In this document: positions 6,024 through 11,298 of the stretch, one piece after another
Numbering within the stretch: the stretch's first letter is position 1
How the letters are laid out: each line of letters begins with the position of its first letter
NCBI GenBank assembly: GCA_020426085.1
Contig: JAGQQP010000074.1
Location: forward strand, 1 to 11,298
Origin: Planctomycetaceae bacterium
GTDB lineage: Bacteria; Planctomycetota; Planctomycetia; Planctomycetales; Planctomycetaceae
Length of the DNA stretch: 11,298 nt
Direction: 5' to 3'
Position numbers and translations under genes: made by a program
Notes under the pieces: generated by a model
The model's database searches: none
The model's input: only the letters and a program-made list of their open reading frames with translations
What the model was told of the DNA's origin: nothing

Positions 6024-6860
6024 ATGTGGTGCACAAGTTGCCAGTCCGATGTGGCTGCAGAAGTTTCGTCCGACTCCAAACGAGTACAATGTGCTACGTG
6101 TGGAAGTGATCTTGGAACTACGGCTGCGGCACGAATCAGTGATAAAACCAAAGAAGCGCGCGAACTTCTGGCTCGTTGGTCGAATCGTGAAATCCTGGAC
6201 CCATACGGTCCTTTAACCCGATCCGAATCTCGCGCGGCAAGTTCCGCTTCCCTGTTTGAACAACCCGAACCACAGCGTACGGAACCCCTGCCACAGCCGG
6301 TTCAGAAATCTACCACGGAACCGGCCCCTTCCCTGCAGAGAACCAATCCGAATTTCGATTCGGATACTGCAGTGGAACAGACTTATGCTTATGCAGCGCA
6401 AGAATCGGAGTATGAAGACGACTTCGAAGAAACATTCGTCCCCCGATTACATTCCGAATATCGCGATATTCAGGATCTGATTGAAGAAGATGATCAGAAA
6501 CCCAACTGGCTGGGACTGGTGGGACAACTCATGGCCTATGGTGGCGTTGCCGTTTTGACGATTGGCACGACACTGGTCTTGTGGGGCTATTATGGCGGAC
6601 CTGCTAACTATGCTTCAACAGGCTGGCTCATCAGTACGGCTGGGCAGATGCTGCTCTTCCTGGGAGTCATCACTCTCGTGTCTGCAGGCATGGAACAGAC
6701 AACCAGTTCTGTCAGCCGCCGGATTGATCGCCTGGGGAAACGTATATTTCTGTTTGAACAGGCGATGCTGGAACAACAGCAGTCTCAACAACGCAAACGA
6801 CGTACTTCATCAACACCACCTCCTAAGACAGCAGATCCGGTGTCACGTAAGTCGGCATAA
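6024..6860 (+). CDS. Hypothetical zinc-ribbon protein with two membrane helices
   Basis: I cannot assign a function to this 278-residue protein. It starts with a compact zinc ribbon, CTSC (3-6) and CATC (23-26), followed by a helix (41-56). A disordered Pro/Gln/Glu-rich and acidic region follows (about 66-160). Two membrane segments are at about 162-190 and 199-223, and a basic, Gln-rich coiled-coil tail (about 226-262) ends in Lys/Arg and Ser/Pro. Both N- and C-terminal parts are probably cytoplasmic, with a short external loop. AGGTG before the ATG supports the start. It converges on the alkyltransferase gene with 31 bp between stops. The architecture suggests a membrane-tethered scaffold or regulator, but nothing in the sequence proves that. 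Confidence 0.75.
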   Translation: MWCTSCQSDVAAEVSSDSKRVQCATCGSDLGTTAAARISDKTKEARELLARWSNREILDPYGPLTRSESRAASSASLFEQPEPQRTEPLPQPVQKSTTEPAPSLQRTNPNFDSDTAVEQTYAYAAQESEYEDDFEETFVPRLHSEYRDIQDLIEEDDQKPNWLGLVGQLMAYGGVAVLTIGTTLVLWGYYGGPANYASTGWLISTAGQMLLFLGVITLVSAGMEQTTSSVSRRIDRLGKRIFLFEQAMLEQQQSQQRKRRTSSTPPPKTADPVSRKSA

Positions 6861-6891
6861 ACAACCTGGCTCAATTCTGCCAGAAGTCTGA

Positions 6892-7497
6892 TCAGAACTG
6901 CACCCGTGATTCCAGCATCAGCAGATGTTCTTTAAGCGAAGTTCCCTGTGGTGCTGAGAAGCCACCCAGCTTTCCTCCGGATGCGATCACACGATGGCAG
7001 GGAATCAGAATCGGAATTCGATTCGAAGCCATCACAGTACCCACCGCACGCGCTGCACGTGGCGAACCAGCCTTCTCTGCAAGTTCGCCGTAAGTAATCT
7101 GCCCGCCATAGCCAATCTGCTGCAGAGCGTGAATGACGCGAGATTGAAAAGGCGTCATCTTTATTAATTTCAGTTTCACATCCTGAAATTCTACCTGGGC
7201 CCCCTGGAAATAATCCTGCAAACGTTCCTGCAGTTCCGGATACCAGTTCCCTTCGATGAACTGATTCGCAGAAAATGATCCTTCGCCAGCAGACTCGGAC
7301 TCGATTAACTGTTGCAGATCAGAGCGACGAGGCAATCCCATCAGGAAGCGTTCTACAGTCTCATCCCTCCCCTGCAGACCACACCAGCCGATTTCCGTCT
7401 GAAACAGTGACCAGCAGGCGGACACTTCGGAAGAAGAAGTGGTTAAATGTTCTGTTTCCGGAACAACGCTCTTTCGAGAAACAGTTCTTTGACCCAT
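6892..7497 (-). CDS. ogt: Methylated-DNA--protein-cysteine methyltransferase (Ogt/MGMT type)
   Basis: This 201-residue DNA repair protein removes O6-alkyl groups from guanine by irreversible transfer to its own cysteine. The C-terminal catalytic domain is complete: TPFQSRV (115-121), the DNA-binding helix region TYGELAEKAG (135-144), AARAVG (148-153) with the expected arginine finger, SNRIPILIPCHRV (158-170) with acceptor Cys167, and GKLGGFS. The N-terminal domain is divergent, as usual in Ogt-like proteins. No AdaA-type zinc domain is fused. The start is the ATG at 7497, with GGAG at good spacing; the open frame extends 25 residues further upstream without support. The gene is divergent from the hypothetical gene at 7594. 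The name ogt is used in the family sense. Confidence 0.93.
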   Translation of the reverse strand: MGQRTVSRKSVVPETEHLTTSSSEVSACWSLFQTEIGWCGLQGRDETVERFLMGLPRRSDLQQLIESESAGEGSFSANQFIEGNWYPELQERLQDYFQGAQVEFQDVKLKLIKMTPFQSRVIHALQQIGYGGQITYGELAEKAGSPRAARAVGTVMASNRIPILIPCHRVIASGGKLGGFSAPQGTSLKEHLLMLESRVQF

Positions 7498-7537
7498 CTT
7501 AAATTCTCCGATAGAATAAGTTTCACAAACGAATCTC

Positions 7538-7568
7538 GACTGACTCCTTCTGGCCCGAATCGTCAGTC
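7538..7568. repeat. Inverted repeat GACTGAC-N17-GTCAGTC in a divergent promoter region
   Basis: Perfect 7-bp arms at 7538-7544 and 7562-7568 lie in the 96-bp space between the alkyltransferase gene and the divergent hypothetical gene. The spacing would put two half-sites about two helical turns apart. It could be an operator or a leader hairpin. No known motif is recognised. Confidence 0.3.
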
Positions 7569-7593
7569 TCAATTATATGATGATCGAGAGAAT

Positions 7594-8340
7594 ATGCATC
7601 CTTACAGCATGCTGTCAGATGATTATTTCATCAACTTAAACCTGTGCACAGAAATGACACTGCCTTCCTCCCGGGAAACAGTTTTGAATTTTTTTGAACG
7701 GGTCCAGAAATCGTTTCCCAGCATGCGGAATTTCTACAATCGCGGCGAAGGTGGATTCATCCTTGAAGAAGATAAGGAAGAAGTCGGTCAGCAGCGCTGG
7801 ATGTCCCTGGAGACTCAGCGAATCTGCAGCGGCTATCTGAATCCTAAAGATCCGGAAGACTGCCTGGAACAGAATCGGCTGATGCTGGAACTGGTTCCCT
7901 ACATGCTCTCTGTCAGCCCGCTGGACTGCGAAGCCCTGGATTATATCGTCGGTTTTGATTTTTCTTATCGAGGCAATCACGATGCTCTGGTCGCCGAAGT
8001 GCTCGGCGCAAATCATGCAGTCGACAGTCTGCTGCAGATTCCCGGGTCACAGGCACTCAACTACGAACCTTCAATTACATTGAGCCTGGATGATTCCTGT
8101 CGCTGTCAGGCACGACTGCTGATCGAAACCCGCACCAACGCTTACCAGGTGAAACGCGATGAGTATCCTGACGAACAGATTACCGTTTTCTTTACACTCA
8201 GACAGTACGGGAGTCAGTCCGCAGACACCAGACTCGAAGACACAATGCTCGATCTGAAAGCAAAATCGGACCGCCTGCTGAACGAGTATGTGATCGATCA
8301 GGTGCTGCGTCCTCTGGCCCAGGCCATTTCAACGAAATGA
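7594..8340 (+). CDS. Conserved-looking hypothetical cytosolic protein
   Basis: I do not recognise this 248-residue protein. It has no signal peptide or membrane helix. The N-terminal region (about 24-45) reads as an amphipathic helix after a short strand, and the centre has acidic and Leu-rich helices. A stretch around SLDDSCRCQARLLIETRT (about 168-185) begins an alternating-pattern beta region, and the C-terminus (about 212-248) is helical. Cysteines occur but without a metal-binding pattern. The ATG at 7594 is preceded by a GAGAG-like weak ribosome site. Starting earlier would force overlap with the divergent alkyltransferase gene. The next gene lies 149 bp downstream, so it is probably transcribed alone. 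Confidence 0.65.
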   Translation: MHPYSMLSDDYFINLNLCTEMTLPSSRETVLNFFERVQKSFPSMRNFYNRGEGGFILEEDKEEVGQQRWMSLETQRICSGYLNPKDPEDCLEQNRLMLELVPYMLSVSPLDCEALDYIVGFDFSYRGNHDALVAEVLGANHAVDSLLQIPGSQALNYEPSITLSLDDSCRCQARLLIETRTNAYQVKRDEYPDEQITVFFTLRQYGSQSADTRLEDTMLDLKAKSDRLLNEYVIDQVLRPLAQAISTK

Positions 8341-8489
8341 ACTGAGTTTTACAGAATCGGGGCTGGTCCAGTTTCAAAAACCGGTTTCCCGCTATAGAGT
8401 AATAGTGGTCGATCAATCCAGTCTGAAAAGACAAAAATGCAAATTGAGAATGCTTCTGGAATAATTTCAAACTTAAAGGGGATACCTTC

Positions 8490-9758
8490 GTGGCGCTAAC
8501 ATTAAGTGATTTCGCTCAGTCTCTTACCGTGGAAACCGCATTCAGCGTACTGGCCGTCGCCAAACAGCTTAAGGCAGAAGGTAAAGATGTCGTCGAACTC
8601 GAAGTCGGCGACAGTCCGTTTGACAGTACTGCTTCTGCCAAATCTACCGGGATTGAAGCAATCCAGAACAATCAGTCACACTATTGTGCCTCACCGGGTA
8701 TTCCTGAGTTTCGCAAAGCAGCTGCCGAATTCGTCTCCCGGGAATTCAATGTCGACGCAAAACCGGAAAACATCGTGGTCGGCCCCGGCGCTAAAGTGTT
8801 TGAGCAGTTCTTCTGCGAAGCATTCCTGAACCCTGGTGATGGAGTGCTGGTTTTCAGCCCTTATTTCCCTACGTATCTGCCGAACATCGAACGACGCGGC
8901 GCCCGCATGGTGCTGTCTGATCTGAAACAGGCGAATGAATTCCGACCCGATATCGCGGACATCGAAAAGTTCCTGGAAGAAGATCCTTCCCCCAAAGCGA
9001 TCTTCCTCAACTCTCCCCATAATCCCACTGGCGGCGTCATTCAGGAAGAGGATCTGAAAGCGATCGCCGATCTGATTCGCGGCAAAAACATTGCCGTCTT
9101 CAGCGACGAACCTTACTGCCACATGGTCTGGCAGGGTAAACATCACTCCATCCTTGCACAACCGGGTATGATGGATCAATGTGTCTCCGCATACACTTTC
9201 AGTAAATCATACAGCATGAGTGGCTGGCGTCTGGGTTTCTGTGTGGCTTCCGAAGCGGTCGCGACATCCATCGGCAAAATGGTGAATACCACACTTTCCT
9301 GCACACCGCCAATCGTGCAGTTGGCAGGAGCTGCTGCTCTCAACTGTGATTCCGTCGAACGGGATGAAGTCATGCTGAAATTCCGTGAGAAAGTGGTTCT
9401 GTTGACGAACAAGCTCAATGCCATCGAAAATTTTCATGCGCTTGATCCCCATGCCACGTTTTACGTTTTTGTGAATGTTGCTCCGGTCTGTAATCAACTC
9501 GGGATTACCAGTCATGGTCTGGCACTATACCTGCTGGAAGGTGCTGACGATGACTTTGGCATTGCCTGCCTGGGCGGAGAGTGTTTCGGAGAAGCGGGAC
9601 ATGGATTTTTGCGGTTCAGCTGTGCCGAGCCGAATGATCGTCTGGAACAGGCGATTGATTTCATTCCCGAAGCGATCTCGCGAACGGACCGCATTGCCAG
9701 CTATCTGGAATCACATCCGGCTGCACGGTTGAAGGCACCATACCCGGCCCCGGAATAA
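8490..9758 (+). CDS. Pyridoxal-phosphate aminotransferase, class I/II
   Basis: This 422-residue fold-type I PLP enzyme moves an amino group between an amino acid and a 2-oxo acid. Signature residues are all present: GPGAKVFEQF (98-107) for cofactor phosphate binding, NSPHNPTGG (174-182), FSDEPY (204-209) with Asp206 pairing to the pyridine nitrogen, SKSYSMSGWRLG (238-249) with Schiff-base Lys239 and phosphate-binding Arg247, and RFSCAEP (375-381) with the carboxylate-binding arginine. Length matches aspartate/alanine-type aminotransferases. The donor cannot be told from sequence alone. It starts with GTG, supported by AAGGGG eight bases upstream. The VanZ-like gene follows after 53 bp and may be cotranscribed, without an obvious functional tie. 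Confidence 0.93.
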   Translation: MALTLSDFAQSLTVETAFSVLAVAKQLKAEGKDVVELEVGDSPFDSTASAKSTGIEAIQNNQSHYCASPGIPEFRKAAAEFVSREFNVDAKPENIVVGPGAKVFEQFFCEAFLNPGDGVLVFSPYFPTYLPNIERRGARMVLSDLKQANEFRPDIADIEKFLEEDPSPKAIFLNSPHNPTGGVIQEEDLKAIADLIRGKNIAVFSDEPYCHMVWQGKHHSILAQPGMMDQCVSAYTFSKSYSMSGWRLGFCVASEAVATSIGKMVNTTLSCTPPIVQLAGAAALNCDSVERDEVMLKFREKVVLLTNKLNAIENFHALDPHATFYVFVNVAPVCNQLGITSHGLALYLLEGADDDFGIACLGGECFGEAGHGFLRFSCAEPNDRLEQAIDFIPEAISRTDRIASYLESHPAARLKAPYPAPE

Positions 9759-9811
9759 ATCGAGACCGTAATACTCGGCTACCGCAAGTCAGACCAGTTT
9801 ACAGGGATGTT

Positions 9812-10222
9812 ATGAACCGTTATCAATTACTGATACGCAGCGGACTGATTCTTTACTGGATCCTTCTGTTCACGGCGACTCATATTCCGTTGAAGAAGGG
9901 AACCATCCCCCAGGGGACCGATGTGCCCCTGCACTTCATTGCTTATGCCGGGCTGGCCTTTCTACTGACCTGGTGGTTGTCACTCAAATGGGACAGGCTG
10001 ACAGTAAAGCGTCTGTTACTGATATTTGCTGGTGTCAGCCTGTTTGGTGTAATGGACGAACTGCTGCAGGGCATTCCCGTCCTGCAACGCGAACCGAGCA
10101 TCAAAGACTGGATCGCTGATACAACAGGTGCGCTGCTGGGAATGACTCTGTTTCTGCTGGTAAGCAAGTCGCTGCATTCCATCAGCAGCCGCTTCCAGCA
10201 GAAACCAGATGAATCAGATTAA
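9812..10222 (+). CDS. VanZ-like family small membrane protein
   Basis: This 136-residue integral membrane protein has four predicted helices at about 7-25, 41-60, 69-83 and 110-126. The VanZ-like pattern is visible: HFIAYAGLAFLL after the first loop, then DELLQ and a conserved KDWIADTTGALLG segment at the last helix. VanZ proteins of glycopeptide clusters affect teicoplanin sensitivity, but most family members, like this lone gene, have no known role. AGGGATG precedes the ATG. The stop is 29 bp from the convergent stop of the dehydrogenase gene. Confidence 0.83.
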   Translation: MNRYQLLIRSGLILYWILLFTATHIPLKKGTIPQGTDVPLHFIAYAGLAFLLTWWLSLKWDRLTVKRLLLIFAGVSLFGVMDELLQGIPVLQREPSIKDWIADTTGALLGMTLFLLVSKSLHSISSRFQQKPDESD

Positions 10223-10227
10223 ATAGT

Positions 10228-10258
10228 GCTGTTACTGTCCCACAGATTCAGTTACAGC
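10228..10258. terminator. Candidate bidirectional terminator hairpin
   Basis: GCTGTTACTG (10228-10237) pairs with CAGTTACAGC (10249-10258), with nine of ten pairs and an 11-nt loop, between two convergent genes. The right arm overlaps the stop codon of the dehydrogenase gene. T-tracts are weak on both strands (TTCTT on plus), so terminator activity is plausible but uncertain. Confidence 0.4.
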
Positions 10259-11298
10259 TTCTTACTCGTGGACGGAGTCCGCCAGCGCCGCTTTGATTTC
10301 TCTAAGAGCTGGATGGCTCCTGCGGGTCCCCAGGTTCCGGCGTAATACGGTTCGGGCGTATGCTCGGGTCGCTCCCATTGTTCCAGCACGGGCGTTACAA
10401 ATTTCCAGGCTGCTTCGAGTTCATCACTACGGGTAAACAAAGTGGAATCGCCGCGCAGAACATCCATCAGCAGTCGTTCGTAAGCTTCAGGCAGACTCGT
10501 GTGATACGCGTCTTCAAACGCGAAGTCCATCGTGACCGGCTGAATCTGATACTGCATTCCAGGTCGCTTCGTCGAAAATTTCATCGAGATTGACTCTTTT
10601 GGCTGAATGCGGAAGATCAACTCGTTCGGCTTGCGTTCCACCAGCGAACAGATATCGCCATCACATTCTACTGTTGTAAACAGATTCATGGGGGGATGCT
10701 TGAACTGAATTGCAATTTCACTCACACGCTCAGGCAGACGTTTTCCGGTTCGCAGGTAAAAGGGAACTCCTTCCCAGCGCCAGTTTTCCACCAGAACTTC
10801 CATCGCCACAAACGTTTCTCGATGTGAATCAGCGGGTACACGTTCTTCTTCCCGATAGCCGGGAACCGCCTGATCCTGCGACTGCCCCGCGGTATACTGA
10901 CCGGCGACAGCCCATTCCGAAATGGGCCCTTTTGATCCGGGAGTCAGTGTTTTGAGCACCTTGAGTTTTTCATCACGGATTTCTTCACCACTGAAGAGTG
11001 CCGGCGGTTCCATGGCGATCAGGCACAGCAGCTGCAGCACATGGTTCTGCAGAACATCCCGCAATGCACCAGAACGGTCATAGTAACCGCCACGCCCATG
11101 TTCGATCCCCTGTGATTCCGCCACAGTGATCTGGACATGATCTACATGATTGCGATTGAGCAGTGGTTCAAAAATCGAGTTACTTAATCGGAATAACAGA
11201 ATATTCTGGACCGTCTCTTTGCCGAGATAATGATCGATGCGGTAAATCTGGTCTTCGGATAAGAGTTCGCTCAATTCCTGACTCAGTTTCTGCGCCGA
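10252..11298 (-). CDS. zwf: Glucose-6-phosphate 1-dehydrogenase, C-terminal part (cut by window edge)
   Basis: This is the C-terminal 349 residues of glucose-6-phosphate dehydrogenase, which oxidises glucose-6-phosphate to 6-phosphogluconolactone with NAD(P)+, the first step of the oxidative pentose phosphate route. The frame is open through the right edge, so the N-terminal nucleotide-binding domain lies outside the window. Visible signatures are the substrate-site motif RIDHYLGKE (20-28 of the visible part), the HVQITVAE strand, QNHLVLQ-like QNHVLQLLC, IRDEKLKVLK, WRWEGVPFYLRTGKRLP, AYERLLMDVLRGD and YYAGTWGP near the end. The closest apparent in-frame start, a TTG at 11274, is not real because conserved sequence continues upstream of it. 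No frameshift is visible. Other pentose phosphate genes are not in view. Confidence 0.96.
   Translation of the reverse strand, partial: SAQKLSQELSELLSEDQIYRIDHYLGKETVQNILLFRLSNSIFEPLLNRNHVDHVQITVAESQGIEHGRGGYYDRSGALRDVLQNHVLQLLCLIAMEPPALFSGEEIRDEKLKVLKTLTPGSKGPISEWAVAGQYTAGQSQDQAVPGYREEERVPADSHRETFVAMEVLVENWRWEGVPFYLRTGKRLPERVSEIAIQFKHPPMNLFTTVECDGDICSLVERKPNELIFRIQPKESISMKFSTKRPGMQYQIQPVTMDFAFEDAYHTSLPEAYERLLMDVLRGDSTLFTRSDELEAAWKFVTPVLEQWERPEHTPEPYYAGTWGPAGAIQLLEKSKRRWRTPSTSKKL

Noticed and set aside
6866..6883. CTGGC/GCCAG hairpin between convergent stops
   Set aside because: Only five base pairs and no T-tract, too weak to call a terminator.
7498..7572. 25-residue N-terminal extension of the alkyltransferase
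   Set aside because: The ATG at 7497 has GGAG at good spacing and the extension is outside the known family core.
7447..7593. Upstream extension of the hypothetical protein at 7594
   Set aside because: It would overlap the divergent alkyltransferase gene and its sequence looks like antisense of that gene and its leader.
10252..11298. Truncated glucose-6-phosphate dehydrogenase as a pseudogene
   Set aside because: The frame is open to the window edge and conserved sequence continues there, so the truncation is only due to the window.

Overview
The window looks like chromosome of a planctomycete, probably a Gimesia/Rubinisphaera-like member of the Planctomycetia. This is inferred from gene style: moderate GC coding DNA, a zinc-ribbon two-helix membrane protein, secreted YHS-like repeat proteins and long gene-free spacers. 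No rRNA or other phylogenetic marker is present. I see no mobile element, CRISPR array, tRNA or rRNA.

Left third (396-2863, minus strand): a compact three-gene operon for a ribosomally made, post-translationally modified metal-binding peptide of the bufferin type. Transcription runs from a Cys-rich precursor (2339-2863) with a Tat-like signal and a lipobox, through a DUF692/MNIO iron oxygenase (1283-2212), to a DUF2063 HvfC/BufC-type partner (396-1286). The last two genes overlap by ATGA. The precursor carries nine mature cysteines in a strict Cx5C rhythm. A strong hairpin separates the precursor gene from the enzyme genes, and a perfect CRP-type operator lies upstream of the precursor.

Middle (2864-6023): a gene-free AT-rich spacer of about 960 bp holds two CRP-like sites and a cluster of competing hairpins. 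It is followed by two convergent genes for secreted proteins. One is a thioredoxin fused to two YHS-like repeats; the other has three YHS-like repeats with CxVC motifs plus a CxxC C-terminal domain. Their repeats are homologous to each other. A terminator separates the two genes. A third CRP-like site and a second dyad lie upstream of the three-repeat gene. I infer, without proof, that the peptide operon and these two genes form a neighbourhood for thiol and metal (probably copper) handling in the cell envelope.

Right third (6024-11298): ordinary accessory and housekeeping genes. These are a zinc-ribbon membrane protein, an O6-alkylguanine-DNA alkyltransferase, an unrecognised cytosolic protein transcribed divergently from it, a class I/II aminotransferase, a small VanZ-like membrane protein and the C-terminal two thirds of glucose-6-phosphate dehydrogenase, which runs off the right edge.
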